Positions 1 through 10,125 of a stretch of DNA of 64,000 nt are shown in pieces. Position 1 is the stretch's first letter. Each line of letters starts with the position of its first letter. Made by a program: the position numbers and the translations under genes. The stretch is from JAIPAN01 sp040403555 (lineage in GTDB: Bacteria; Bacteroidota; Bacteroidia; Sphingobacteriales; Sphingobacteriaceae). Location: assembly GCA_040403555.1 (NCBI GenBank), contig JBBAKN010000002.1, positions 124,001-188,000 on the forward strand, written 5' to 3'. The notes beneath the pieces are model-generated. The model saw nothing but the letters and a program-made list of their open reading frames with translations. It was not told the DNA's origin and made no database searches.

Positions 1-275
1 TTACCTTTTACCTGTGGGTTTACCGTGGGCAAGCCTACAATGCAGGCAATATCGGTACAAGCGGTGGCTATACGTTGGGCGGCCGCTTCGCATTCGGAAA
101 TAAAGGAAGTATAGTCTAATAGATCTTTAGGTGGATAACCACAAATAGCCAACTCTGCAAATACCACTAAATCTGCTCCTTGAGATCGGGCATTTATAAT
201 GGCTCCCAGAATTTTCTGAGTATTGGACTCGATATTACCTACGTGGTAATTTAGTTGGGCTAATGCGATTTTCAT
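1..275 (-). CDS. nadE: Glutamine-dependent NAD+ synthase, N-terminal part (cut by window edge)
   Basis: The first 91 codons are visible and the rest lies beyond base 1. The protein starts MKIALAQLNYHVGNIESN, the opening of the nitrilase-type glutaminase domain that feeds ammonia to the NAD synthase domain. E41 in VFAELAICGYPP fits the Glu of the Glu-Lys-Cys triad; the Lys and Cys are outside the window. The enzyme converts deamido-NAD to NAD in the cytoplasm. The start is the ATG at 273-275. It is divergent from gldB with a 38-base gap. Linkage of nadE and gldB also occurs in other Bacteroidota, as I recall. The family call is firm; the full domain layout cannot be confirmed here. Confidence 0.9.
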   Translation of the reverse strand, partial: MKIALAQLNYHVGNIESNTQKILGAIINARSQGADLVVFAELAICGYPPKDLLDYTSFISECEAAAQRIATACTDIACIVGLPTVNPQVKG

Positions 276-281
276 CTGTAA

Positions 282-289
282 CAAATATA
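282..289 (-). promoter_or_regulatory. Candidate Bacteroidota -7 promoter box for nadE
   Basis: The minus strand reads TATATTTG, an exact match to the Bacteroidota -7 consensus TAnnTTTG. Only 6 bases separate it from the nadE ATG, so the transcript would start at or next to the start codon. A weak -33-like TTCG lies 18 bases upstream. The call rests on sequence match only. Confidence 0.4.
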
Positions 290-313
290 GTGGCATTTTA
301 GTAAATTCGAACC

Positions 314-1345
314 ATGAAATTGCTTACAAACACCTGCTTATTCTTTATACTCGGCCTATGCCTTTCCTTTACTGGCTGCACACGCAGTAACGAACCCGAT
401 ATAAGCAATATTAAACTAAACATCAAGATTGAACGCTTTGACCAATCGATGGAGCAATTGAATCCAGCAAATGTTTCTACAATAACGCCCAAACTAGAGA
501 AGCAATACGACTGGTTTTATGCCGATTATATTGAAAATATGCTAGCAGTGGGCAGCATGGCCGACACAAACTATTACCAAAATTTAAGAACTGTTCTGGA
601 AAACCCCGAATACAAAGCATTGGCTAAGGCTGTGAAAAGCACGTATCCAGATTTAAAGAAACAGGAGGCAGAATTAACCGATGCCTTTAAACGCATGCAC
701 TATTATTTCCCCAAGCAAAAAACACCTCGTTTTATCAGCTTTTTATCTGGGTTCTCGGTGCAAACGCCCATCGGGAATGGCTATATGGGCATTGGGTTAG
801 ATATGTTTTTAGGCAAAGAATCGCCCTTTTACCCGGCCTTAGTTCAAAGTATTCCTCAGTACATTTCTCGACGTTTTACTCCTGAAAATATAACACCGAG
901 AGTGGTAGAGACCTATATCCGAGAAGAACTTTATCCCGAAGCAGATGCAAGCGTATCCTTATTAGATAAAATGGTGTATAACGGCAAAGTACTCTACCTG
1001 ATGCAAAAAGCTTTGCCCACCGCACCCGACAGCTTATTAATAGGCTATACCAATGCACAACGTGCGTGGTGCAAAACCTATGAGACCGATATTTGGGCCT
1101 ATTTTATTGAAGAAAAGTTGATTTTTGAAAGCGACTATGCTAAAATTCAAAAGTTTTTAACCGATGCTCCTTTTACTCCGGGCTTGGGAGAAAACAACCA
1201 ATCGGCACCTAAATTAGGCGTTTGGGTAGGCTGGCAAATTGTAAAAAAGTATATGGATAAACATCCAGAACTGGAGCCAAAAGATTTAATGGCATTACAA
1301 AATGCGCAAAAAATACTGAGGTACTCGGGCTATAAGCCCAAATAA
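314..1345 (+). CDS. gldB: Gliding motility lipoprotein GldB
   Basis: The product is a 343-residue lipoprotein of the GldB family, needed for gliding in Flavobacterium johnsoniae. The N-terminus is a short charged and hydrophobic stretch ending in a lipobox, LSFTGC, with the lipidated Cys at residue 22. The rest is a soluble domain with the conserved core GNGYMGIGLDMFLG near residues 155-168 and a C-terminal VGWQIVKKYMD segment typical of the family. It stands alone as a rightward gene, divergent from nadE and convergent with the small gene ending at 1410. The biochemical role of GldB is not established. With sprE and gldK-N nearby, it points to a gliding or type IX secretion-competent cell. 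Confidence 0.88.
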   Translation: MKLLTNTCLFFILGLCLSFTGCTRSNEPDISNIKLNIKIERFDQSMEQLNPANVSTITPKLEKQYDWFYADYIENMLAVGSMADTNYYQNLRTVLENPEYKALAKAVKSTYPDLKKQEAELTDAFKRMHYYFPKQKTPRFISFLSGFSVQTPIGNGYMGIGLDMFLGKESPFYPALVQSIPQYISRRFTPENITPRVVETYIREELYPEADASVSLLDKMVYNGKVLYLMQKALPTAPDSLLIGYTNAQRAWCKTYETDIWAYFIEEKLIFESDYAKIQKFLTDAPFTPGLGENNQSAPKLGVWVGWQIVKKYMDKHPELEPKDLMALQNAQKILRYSGYKPK

Positions 1346-1409
1346 AAAAAGCACCCTTCTACACTCCTAGCGAATGCGGAAAGATGCATCTATTCGATAA
1401 GCTGAAACC

Positions 1410-1625
1410 TTATTTTAGGATATTAAGGACTGCTTTAATGCTTACAACCGATCCGATTAACAACAACACATTGGCAATACCGCTAGCTAGGCTAGAATCT
1501 TGAACAAAACGTCCGAAAACGCCTGCCAAACCGATAATAATACCGTAAGTCATTAATTTATAATGCCCTGTTTCATTCGCATTGTTATTCTGGATAGTTC
1601 CTGGGGTATTTTTTGCTTTTGCCAT
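1410..1625 (-). CDS. Small two-helix membrane protein downstream of atpG
   Basis: This is a 71-residue protein starting MAKAKNTPGTIQNNN from the ATG at 1623-1625. A longer reading from 1679 would run into the end of atpG, so the inner ATG is preferred. The N-terminal 23 residues are polar; two hydrophobic helices follow at about residues 24-42 and 47-68, with a C-terminal Lys. It sits 25 bases after atpG on the same strand and so is probably the last gene of the ATP synthase operon. I do not recognise a family. A role in Fo assembly or stability is a guess from position only. Confidence 0.6.
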   Translation of the reverse strand: MAKAKNTPGTIQNNNANETGHYKLMTYGIIIGLAGVFGRFVQDSSLASGIANVLLLIGSVVSIKAVLNILK

Positions 1626-1650
1626 GTTTTTATAAACTAGTAGAATTGAT

Positions 1651-2532
1651 TTATCCGTTTGATAGCGCCGCTGCACCACTTACAATCTCCGTTAATTCGG
1701 TAGTGATGGCTGCCTGACGGGCTTGGTTATACGATAATTTAAGCGCTTTTATTAAATCGCCAGCATTTTCGGTGGCTTTATCCATGGCCGTCATACGAGC
1801 GCCGTGCTCCGAGGCATGGGAATCTAATACCGCTTTGTAAACCTGAATCTTAATTGATTTTGGAATTAACTCGGTAACAATTTCTTCTTGCGAAGGTTCT
1901 AAAATATAGTCGGTTTGCGTATCAGCCACTAAATCATCGGCAACTTTTGCTACCGGCAATAATTGCTCCGTAGTAATAAATTGTACGGCTGCATTTTTAA
2001 ATTGGTTGTATACCAAATCTACTTTATCAAACTCCCCATTTTTAAACGAATCCATAATGGTTTCGGTAATTTTTGCCGTGTTTTCAAAGGTTAATTGTTG
2101 ATAGAGTTCGTTGTTATTGCCTATTACCTTGTATTTACGTTTTTCGTAATAATCTTGGGTTTTTTTGCCAATGGCTACAATGCTCACATTTCCTTCGCGG
2201 TAATGCGTAGCATAGGTGCCCGAAATTAATTGATTAACGGCTTTAATCACGTTCATATTGAAAGCGCCGGCCAATCCACGGTTAGAGGATACGGCCACAA
2301 TTAATACTTTTTTAGGTTCACGAACAGCGGTATACGGCGAAGATGCGTCCTCTAAACTTGCCGATAAATTAGCCAAAATGGCTTTTAATTTATTGGCATA
2401 GGGACGCAATTGTACAATGGCATTGGTGGCACGCTTTAACTTAGCAGCCGAAACCATTTTCATGGCTTTGGTAATTTGCTGTGTAGAGCTTACCGATGCA
2501 ATTCTATTTCGTACTTCTTTTAAATTCGCCAT
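1651..2532 (-). CDS. atpG: F1Fo ATP synthase gamma subunit
   Basis: The 293-residue central stalk subunit rotates inside the alpha3beta3 head. It has the two terminal helices that form the shaft: the N-terminal MANLKEVRNRIASVSSTQQ with ITKAMKMVSAAKLKRA, and the C-terminal block ending TTELTEIVSGAAAL. Length is normal for the family. It follows atpA by 22 bases, as expected for the order H-A-G. The beta and epsilon genes that usually follow gamma are absent from this operon; in many Bacteroidota they sit elsewhere as atpDC. Confidence 0.97.
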   Translation of the reverse strand: MANLKEVRNRIASVSSTQQITKAMKMVSAAKLKRATNAIVQLRPYANKLKAILANLSASLEDASSPYTAVREPKKVLIVAVSSNRGLAGAFNMNVIKAVNQLISGTYATHYREGNVSIVAIGKKTQDYYEKRKYKVIGNNNELYQQLTFENTAKITETIMDSFKNGEFDKVDLVYNQFKNAAVQFITTEQLLPVAKVADDLVADTQTDYILEPSQEEIVTELIPKSIKIQVYKAVLDSHASEHGARMTAMDKATENAGDLIKALKLSYNQARQAAITTELTEIVSGAAALSNG

Positions 2533-2554
2533 GTTGTTTTTGGGAGTTTAAAAT

Positions 2555-4129
<1,575 letters not shown>

Positions 4130-4174
4130 AATTGTATATGATTTGCGTAATCTATGTGTTGTTGCGTAAACCGT

Positions 4175-4723
4175 TTAGGCAACCACTTTTTGTTCAAATT
4201 CTTTTTTTAATTTATTCAGTCTAGTTTTCAAGGTGGCATCTAATTGTTTGTCGCCCACTTGCAATACAAAACCGCCAATAGTTGCCGGGTCTATAGTAAT
4301 TTCCAATACCACTTCGTTGGCTCCCATTGATTTTACTAGTGCAATGATTTGCTTTTTAGCATCATCACTTAATGCACTTGCTGCCTTTACTTTGGCTATT
4401 ACAATGCCTTTAATTGCTTGGAAAGCTGCAATATAAGCCTTAGCAGTAGGCAATAATAATGCTGCTCTGCCTTTGTTTACCATCAATACAAAAAATGCAT
4501 TAACAATTTTGTGCACTTTACTGCCAAATACTCCTTGCAATACGGCTACTTTTTTATCCAAGCTAATGATTGGATTTTTGAGCACGGCTACCAACTCTGG
4601 ATTTTCGTGGCAAACCTGCACAAAAAGCAACATTTGCTCTTGCACCTGATCTAACACCTTTTGCTCGGTGGCTAAATCGATGAGAGATTTGGCGTATCGT
4701 GATGCAACTTGTAATTCAGACAT
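4175..4723 (-). CDS. atpH: F1Fo ATP synthase delta subunit
   Basis: The 182-residue delta (OSCP-like) subunit ties the peripheral stalk to the top of the F1 head. It starts MSELQVASRYAKSLIDLA, the conserved N-terminal helix pattern, and ends with the VGDKQLDATLKTRLNKL segment that carries the family signature (I.GG..... D..LD.S...RL..L). It lies between atpF and atpA with gaps of 25 and 45 bases. Sequence identity in this family is low, but motif, length and position agree. Confidence 0.95.
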   Translation of the reverse strand: MSELQVASRYAKSLIDLATEQKVLDQVQEQMLLFVQVCHENPELVAVLKNPIISLDKKVAVLQGVFGSKVHKIVNAFFVLMVNKGRAALLLPTAKAYIAAFQAIKGIVIAKVKAASALSDDAKKQIIALVKSMGANEVVLEITIDPATIGGFVLQVGDKQLDATLKTRLNKLKKEFEQKVVA

Positions 4724-4748
4724 TTCTTTTTCGTTGGAAGTTTAAAAC

Positions 4749-5255
4749 TTACAATTTAACTTCTTTCAATAATTCGTTCACCAAAGTTTCTTGTTTCTTT
4801 TGGTCTTCAAATTGTTTGTTTAATACTTTCTCAGCAATTTCTAATGATAAGCTAGCCACTTGGTTTTTCACTTCAGCTAATGCAGCTGTTTTTTGGCTAT
4901 CAATTTCTTGTTTTGCTTTTTCAATCAATTTGGCGCCTTCTACCTGAGCGCTTGTTTTTGCTTCGGCTACAATTTGATCTTTTAGCATTTTTGCTTCTTT
5001 CAATATCACATCACGTTCGGCACGGGCTTGTTTTAATAGCGATTCGTTTTCGCTAGTTAAACGGGCCATTTCTTCTTTGGCTTTTTTTGCCGATTCGAGC
5101 GCTTCTTCAATAGAACGTTCACGTTCATCGAGTGCCTGAACAATTGGTTTCCATGCCATTTTGCGCAATAACACAAATAGGAGTAAAAAGGCGACGGTAG
5201 ACCAAATGAACAATCCCGGATCGGGGCTAACTAATGGGTTGATTGCTAAAAACAT
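4749..5255 (-). CDS. atpF: F1Fo ATP synthase b subunit
   Basis: The 168-residue peripheral stalk subunit has one N-terminal membrane helix at about residues 10-30 (DPGLFIWSTVAFLLLFVLL). A long charged helix rich in Ala, Lys and Glu runs almost to the C-terminus, as expected for the b-subunit dimeric coiled coil. It is separated from atpE by a 72-base gap with a strong hairpin (5288-5320). There is one b gene and no b', as in most heterotrophs. Confidence 0.96.
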   Translation of the reverse strand: MFLAINPLVSPDPGLFIWSTVAFLLLFVLLRKMAWKPIVQALDERERSIEEALESAKKAKEEMARLTSENESLLKQARAERDVILKEAKMLKDQIVAEAKTSAQVEGAKLIEKAKQEIDSQKTAALAEVKNQVASLSLEIAEKVLNKQFEDQKKQETLVNELLKEVKL

Positions 5256-5287
5256 AAAATTCGTTTTGTGGTATGATTAAGGTAAAA

Positions 5288-5320
5288 TTAAGAGCCATAG
5301 CCAACCGCCATGGCTCTTAA
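5288..5320 (-). terminator. Hairpin between atpE and atpF (partial terminator or mRNA-stabilising stem)
   Basis: Bases 5288-5298 (TTAAGAGCCAT) and 5310-5320 (ATGGCTCTTAA) form a perfect 11-bp stem with an 11-base loop. On the minus strand it begins 7 bases after the atpE stop codon and is followed by a short TTTT run. It sits inside the operon, so a fully efficient terminator would cut off atpF-G. A leaky terminator or a 3' stabiliser for an atpB-E transcript is more plausible. Confidence 0.6.
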
Positions 5321-5327
5321 AAAATTG

Positions 5328-5540
5328 CTACTTGGTGCCTAAGAATGCAACTACCACACCAAACAATGCTACTGCCTCAACGAATGCTGCTGCAATTAAC
5401 ATGGCTGTTTGGATTTTAGAGGCTGCTTCTGGCTGACGAGCCATGCCTTCCATGGCTTTTCCACCAATTTGACCGATACCGATACCTGCTCCAATAGCAG
5501 CTAAACCGGCACCAATTCCTGCGATACTTCCTGTGATCAT
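5328..5540 (-). CDS. atpE: F1Fo ATP synthase c subunit (rotor ring)
   Basis: The 70-residue proteolipid is a two-helix hairpin. Helix 1 carries the glycine-rich AIGAGIGIGQIGG packing motif, the loop carries the conserved RQPE at residues 35-38, and helix 2 carries the ion-binding carboxylate E55 in AAAFVEAVALFG. The residues after E55 are Ala-Val rather than Ser-Thr, which argues for proton rather than sodium coupling (inference). It follows atpB by 44 bases and precedes atpF across a hairpin. Confidence 0.97.
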   Translation of the reverse strand: MITGSIAGIGAGLAAIGAGIGIGQIGGKAMEGMARQPEAASKIQTAMLIAAAFVEAVALFGVVVAFLGTK

Positions 5541-5584
5541 AACCTGATTTTTAAATATAAATTAAACAAAAAAACAATTACACA

Positions 5585-6736
5585 TTAATGTTCGGCATGC
5601 TCTTCTACCGCCATGCCTATAAATAAGGCCGATAAAATGGTAAAGATAAATGCCTGAATAAACCCAACTACTAATTCAATTACGCTAATAAATAACACGA
5701 ATGGAACGGCAATACCGGCAACAAAAACCGACTTGAGAATGAAAATCAATGAAATTAAACTCAATATCAGAATGTGGCCTGCAGTAATGTTCGCAAATAA
5801 ACGAATCATTAGTGCTATAGGTTTGGTAAATAATCCGATAATTTCTACCGGAATCATGAGTGGGTATAACCACCATGGCACATGGGGTGTAAATACATGC
5901 CCCCAATAATTTTTGTTCCCATTAATGGTGGTGAGTATAAAAGTAAACAAGGCCAACATCATGGTAACGGCAATGTTGCCCGTTAGGTTTGCACCTCCCG
6001 GGAAAATGGGAATTAATCCCAATAAGTTATTAATCCACACAAAAAAGAATACGGTAAGTAAGTAGGGCATAAATTTGGCGTAATTATGTCCCAATTGCGG
6101 ACGGGCAATGTCATCGCGAACAAATAAAATAATAGGTTCTAATAACGATTGTAATCCTTTAGGCGCACTGCCTTTTCTTTTAGCATAGGTTTTTGCTACA
6201 CTGATAAATACTACAAGCAGTAAGAATACAGAAATGAATAATGAAACCACATTTTTGGTAATCGAAAAATCGAATGGTTTTGGATTTGTAATTTCTTGAT
6301 CGGCATTCATTTCCACGTACATACCTTCGGCATTGGTTTTGGCTGAGGCGTAATAAAATTTGCCATGAAAGTTTACTAATTTCTGACCGTTCTCTACAAA
6401 AACCTCGGTTCCGTGCTCATTTTCATGCTTGTTATACATAAAAAAGACTAGGCCATGATCGGTGAAAAGCAAAACAGGTAAGGGGATAGCTACTTTTTCT
6501 TCGCCTTCGCCCCAAAAATGCCATTCATGCGCATCGGCAATATGATGTAATATGGTTTGAGAAATATCTTCTTCAGCTTCGGCGTGTGCCGGTTGAGCGG
6601 CATGTTCTGTACCTACCGCATGCTCAGCTTCTGCTGCGTATATTGGCGTTATAAAGCTAAATAAACTTATAAAAGCGGCAAGAAAAAGGAGTATCGAGTA
6701 ATTTTTCAAATCTAAAATGTGGCTCTGTTTATGCAT
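5585..6736 (-). CDS. atpB: F1Fo ATP synthase a subunit with signal peptide and periplasmic N-terminal domain
   Basis: This is the proton-channel subunit, 383 residues from the ATG at 6734-6736; an upstream TTG at 6745 is less likely. The C-terminal 200 residues hold the channel helices with the essential Arg in IALMIRLFANITAGH. The N-terminus has a hydrophobic signal-like segment ending near PIYA, then about 130 residues of His- and Glu-rich sequence before the first channel helix. E. coli AtpB is about 271 residues, so this is an N-terminal extension, a form common in Bacteroidota as I recall. It lies 24 bases downstream of the AtpI-like gene. Confidence 0.95.
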   Translation of the reverse strand: MHKQSHILDLKNYSILLFLAAFISLFSFITPIYAAEAEHAVGTEHAAQPAHAEAEEDISQTILHHIADAHEWHFWGEGEEKVAIPLPVLLFTDHGLVFFMYNKHENEHGTEVFVENGQKLVNFHGKFYYASAKTNAEGMYVEMNADQEITNPKPFDFSITKNVVSLFISVFLLLVVFISVAKTYAKRKGSAPKGLQSLLEPIILFVRDDIARPQLGHNYAKFMPYLLTVFFFVWINNLLGLIPIFPGGANLTGNIAVTMMLALFTFILTTINGNKNYWGHVFTPHVPWWLYPLMIPVEIIGLFTKPIALMIRLFANITAGHILILSLISLIFILKSVFVAGIAVPFVLFISVIELVVGFIQAFIFTILSALFIGMAVEEHAEH

Positions 6737-6760
6737 AAACACCAAAGTTTATGCTCATTT

Positions 6761-7132
6761 TCAGGTGCGCAAGTTACACAACAAACAATAAATTTCAAAC
6801 CCCATATGTGCGAAATAGAGATAAAAAAAATTAAGCATGAAAATACCTGCTATAACGTTAAAATTTAGGAGATAAATTAGCAAAACTATCAAGCCAAAAA
6901 TAAATCGTAGGGCAGTGGTAGCCAGCAAGGCCTGACCAGAGGATTTTATGCTTAAATTCATTTGCCAAAGGGCAGTTGGCAATACGATTAAACTAAAACT
7001 ACCGAAAATAAAGAAGAGAGTCCAGAAATTGGGTATAAGATACATCCCAAAATAGTTTTGAACTAAAAAAGGGGCTATTGCAAGAAGTAGTAAAAAAGCT
7101 GCGAAAATAAAAATGAAACGTTTAACGCTCAT
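6761..7132 (-). CDS. Four-helix membrane protein in AtpI position
   Basis: This 123-residue protein is almost entirely hydrophobic, with four predicted membrane helices at about residues 5-25, 31-53, 68-91 and 93-115. It lies between atpZ (overlap 11 bases) and atpB (24 bases), where AtpI sits in many operons. AtpI/AtpZ proteins help assemble the c ring or move ions for the synthase. The residues give no diagnostic motif, so AtpI-like is a call from size, topology and position. Confidence 0.7.
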   Translation of the reverse strand: MSVKRFIFIFAAFLLLLAIAPFLVQNYFGMYLIPNFWTLFFIFGSFSLIVLPTALWQMNLSIKSSGQALLATTALRFIFGLIVLLIYLLNFNVIAGIFMLNFFYLYFAHMGFEIYCLLCNLRT

Positions 7133-7349
7133 TATTAAGTTGTTTAATTAAAAAATAGATGGCCAAAATAACGCCAATAATGCCTAATAATGCTGTTATC
7201 CAACGGAGTTCATGATTAAAATGATCGTCTAACTTAATACCCGCATAAACCGAGAGGCCAATTACGGCTAACATTTGAAATGCTGCGGCCGAATATTTTA
7301 GGTAAGCAGTGTCTGCTTTTCGCCTATCTTCAGATTCTTTTTTAGCCAT
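7122..7349 (-). CDS. atpZ: AtpZ/AtpI family protein
   Basis: The product is a 75-residue protein starting MAKKESEDRRKADT from the ATG at 7347-7349; a longer frame opens at 7394 but its added residues look unlike the family. Two membrane helices lie at about residues 17-36 and 45-66, joined by GIKLDDHFNHELRW, which matches the G.xLD....t.p.... pattern of AtpZ. AtpZ acts with AtpI as a small ion channel or assembly factor of the ATP synthase. It is the first gene of the atp operon and overlaps the next gene by 11 bases. Confidence 0.75.
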   Translation of the reverse strand: MAKKESEDRRKADTAYLKYSAAAFQMLAVIGLSVYAGIKLDDHFNHELRWITALLGIIGVILAIYFLIKQLNNER

Positions 7350-7424
7350 ATACAAAGTAACAGCAAAATAAATAGATAGCACAATGTCGGGCATATTTTA
7401 ATCGTATTAAAACCTAGATTATGC

Positions 7425-7432
7425 TATTTTTG
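7425..7432 (+). promoter_or_regulatory. Candidate -7 promoter box for sprE
   Basis: TATTTTTG matches the TAnnTTTG consensus exactly and lies 25 bases before the TTG start of sprE. No clear TTTG is seen at -33. The 108-base divergent gap between atpZ and sprE must also hold the atp promoter, for which I see no exact box. Confidence 0.4.
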
Positions 7433-7457
7433 TTTCATAGTATAGTGATCATAGCTT

Positions 7458-10121
7458 TTGGAAAAACGCTCTACCCTTTCTTTAATCTTTTTACTTATTG
7501 TGGGCAGCTTTGCGTTAAGTAGCTGTAGCGCTCAAAAGGAGAATTTGAGTACCCGTGAGATGCAAAATTTAACGGCCAAGTTTAATATTTTGTACAATGC
7601 CCGAACCTTGGTTAAAGAGAGCGAACAACGTATTCAAGAAAGCTACATAACTACCTACGATCAGCCCATTAGTGTATTCTGCGAACCCGACGAGAAATCG
7701 GGCAAGTCCGAAACCGCCAATTTAGATAAGGCTATTTTGAAAGCTAATACCGTAGCCAATGAAAAATCGCAAAGCCGTTTTGTAGATGATGCCTATGTAT
7801 TAATTGGTATTGCCAATTACCTCAAAGCCGATTTTTATAATTCGGTAGAGTATTTCACGTATGTGTACAACGGTTATCCGAAAGAAAAAGATAACCGCCA
7901 AGCGGCTTTAATTTGGAGAGGAAGAGCCCAGATGCAACTCTATCACTTGCCTGAGGCTGAAGCTTCTTTAGATACCGCCTTTAAATATCTGAAAACTTCT
8001 AAAAAAATGGTGGCCGAAGCCTATGCTTCCAAAGCGCAATGGTACATTTACACCAAGGCATATGAGCCTGCTATCTTTTTGCTGAATAAAGCTATTAAAG
8101 CTTGCGAAAGCAAAGCACAACGCATCCGCTGGACTTTTTTACTGGCACAGCTAGAAGTTGAAACCGGTAAAAATACATTGGCTAGTACCCATTTTACATA
8201 TGTGTACAAAAGCAATGCAGCATTTGATATGGCTTTTAATGCCCATCTAAATCAATTGAGTATTGCTGAGCAACATAGTAGCAAGAAAGTTGATCGGATA
8301 AAAACCTTGCAAGCATTGCTTAAAGACGATAAAAATAGCGACAACGTAGATCAAATCTATTTTCAAATTGGCCGCAGTTACCAAGAGGCTGGGAATTCCA
8401 AACAAGCAGAGGTTAACTATAAACAATCGGTACTTAAAAGCAAGCGCAACCAAACACAAAAAGGTCTCTCCTACTTAGCCCTTGCCAATTTGTATTTCAA
8501 TCAGCCAGATTATGTAACGGCTAAAAATTACTACGATAGCACCTTAAGTGTTTTACCCAGCAGCCATCCAAGTTTTGAAGCCATACGGAAAAAAAATACC
8601 AATCTGGATTTATTAACCAGCAACCTGATTGTTGTAGCCTCCGAAGATAGCCTACAGGCGCTGGCCAAACTGCCGGAGGCAGCACAACGCCTTAAAATTG
8701 TAGCCCAACTAGAGCAGAGAGCAAAACAATATGCTGCAAAAAAACAAACAGTAGACAACTCAAATACAGGAACTTATATTCCCGCTAATGATAATACCAG
8801 CAGTAGTGCAGACACCAAATTTTACTTTAACAATTCTGCAGCGCTAAGCCAAGGTTTTGCAGATTTTAAAAAACGTTGGGGAAATCGCCCCTTGGCAGAC
8901 GATTGGCGAAGAAGCCAAACATCGAGCATGGCGGCTATGCAAAACAACCCTGCAAATAATGTAATAGCTGCATCGTCAAGCACACTCAAACCCACAGATG
9001 GAGCCAATGCCGTTAACGAACAAGTAAATGCCATTTTATTTACGCTCCCAAATACGGCTGATAAATTAGCGCAATCTAACCTACGCATTGCAAATGCCTA
9101 TTACGAAATAGGCAATTATTACCGAGAAGTGGCACAAGATAAAACGGCAGCAATAGGCATATTCGAAGGTATTTTAGCTAGATTTCCGACGTATGAAAAT
9201 ACGGCAGCTGTATACTACAATTTATTCCGTTTATATGCCGAAGTAGACAGTGGAAAATCAGAATTATTTAAATCTACTATTCTAACAACGTATCCAAATA
9301 GCTTGTATGCAAAAGTTATCCGAGACCCAGATTTTAGTCAGAAACAAGATGAACAAGCTTTAGCGCTTATTCGGGATTATAATCAAACATTTGATGAGTT
9401 TGCTAGGAAAAACTATACCAATACCTTGGTATGTATTATGGAGTTAAAGGCCCAGTTCGGCGAAAACAAATTTTCGCCGCAATTGGCCTATTTAAAAACC
9501 ATAGCCGAGGGGCACCAAGAAGAACTTGCCCCTTTTGAAACTTCCTTAAAGAACATCGTGAGTACGTATCCAGAGGATAAACTCATTACCCCCTTGGTAA
9601 AAACACATCTCGATTTTATTGATAAAAATCGAAAAACATTGGCGATAAAATTAGCCGTACTTACCGATAAAGATCCTCTAGTGTATGCCTTGGCAGAAGC
9701 AACAAAAACCGATAGTCTAATAAGCAAACCAGTTAAAGCCTTGAAAACAAATAGCCTATTTAGTTTAGCAGATAGCAGCCACTACTATGTGGTGATTGAT
9801 GTAGCCAATGCCGGCGCCAACTTAAGTTCGTCTAGATTTGGTATTGGCCAATTTAATAGAGCAAATTTTGCCGATGGCGCCATTAAACACCAATTAAAAC
9901 AAGCTGGAGATGAACATCAATTAATTTATATAGGCGAATTTTACAGCAAAAATACGGCTAAGGACTATCTACAAAACATTCGACCTTTACTACCAGATAT
10001 TATGAAAGTTTCTAAAGAAAGCTATTCTATTTATTTATGTAACAAGGCCAATTTAGACTTATTATCAAATACTGATTTACTAATCCAGTATTTTAAATTT
10101 TATACCGAACATTATCAATAA
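7458..10121 (+). CDS. sprE: Type IX secretion / gliding lipoprotein SprE (PorW)
   Basis: The 887-residue lipoprotein is rich in tetratricopeptide-like helices and matches SprE/PorW in length and order. In gliding Bacteroidota it is needed for type IX secretion and is thought to link the GldKLMN complex with outer-membrane parts. The start is a TTG: an in-frame stop lies 2 codons upstream, and the TTG gives a proper signal with KR at 3-4 and lipobox LSSC, Cys at 23. TPR-like repeats cover about residues 85-390; after a low-complexity stretch near 425-445 come more repeats at about 540-600 and a C-terminal domain. It is followed 4 bases later by a PBP1A gene. Confidence 0.87.
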   Translation: MEKRSTLSLIFLLIVGSFALSSCSAQKENLSTREMQNLTAKFNILYNARTLVKESEQRIQESYITTYDQPISVFCEPDEKSGKSETANLDKAILKANTVANEKSQSRFVDDAYVLIGIANYLKADFYNSVEYFTYVYNGYPKEKDNRQAALIWRGRAQMQLYHLPEAEASLDTAFKYLKTSKKMVAEAYASKAQWYIYTKAYEPAIFLLNKAIKACESKAQRIRWTFLLAQLEVETGKNTLASTHFTYVYKSNAAFDMAFNAHLNQLSIAEQHSSKKVDRIKTLQALLKDDKNSDNVDQIYFQIGRSYQEAGNSKQAEVNYKQSVLKSKRNQTQKGLSYLALANLYFNQPDYVTAKNYYDSTLSVLPSSHPSFEAIRKKNTNLDLLTSNLIVVASEDSLQALAKLPEAAQRLKIVAQLEQRAKQYAAKKQTVDNSNTGTYIPANDNTSSSADTKFYFNNSAALSQGFADFKKRWGNRPLADDWRRSQTSSMAAMQNNPANNVIAASSSTLKPTDGANAVNEQVNAILFTLPNTADKLAQSNLRIANAYYEIGNYYREVAQDKTAAIGIFEGILARFPTYENTAAVYYNLFRLYAEVDSGKSELFKSTILTTYPNSLYAKVIRDPDFSQKQDEQALALIRDYNQTFDEFARKNYTNTLVCIMELKAQFGENKFSPQLAYLKTIAEGHQEELAPFETSLKNIVSTYPEDKLITPLVKTHLDFIDKNRKTLAIKLAVLTDKDPLVYALAEATKTDSLISKPVKALKTNSLFSLADSSHYYVVIDVANAGANLSSSRFGIGQFNRANFADGAIKHQLKQAGDEHQLIYIGEFYSKNTAKDYLQNIRPLLPDIMKVSKESYSIYLCNKANLDLLSNTDLLIQYFKFYTEHYQ

Positions 10122-10125
10122 AACA

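Noticed and set aside
300..320. TTCGAACC stretch resembling a tRNA T-loop
   Set aside because: No acceptor stem or cloverleaf can be built around it and it runs into the gldB start.
1346..1409. Possible terminator between gldB and the small membrane protein gene
   Set aside because: Only short imperfect pairings such as GATGCATC were found, with no T-run.
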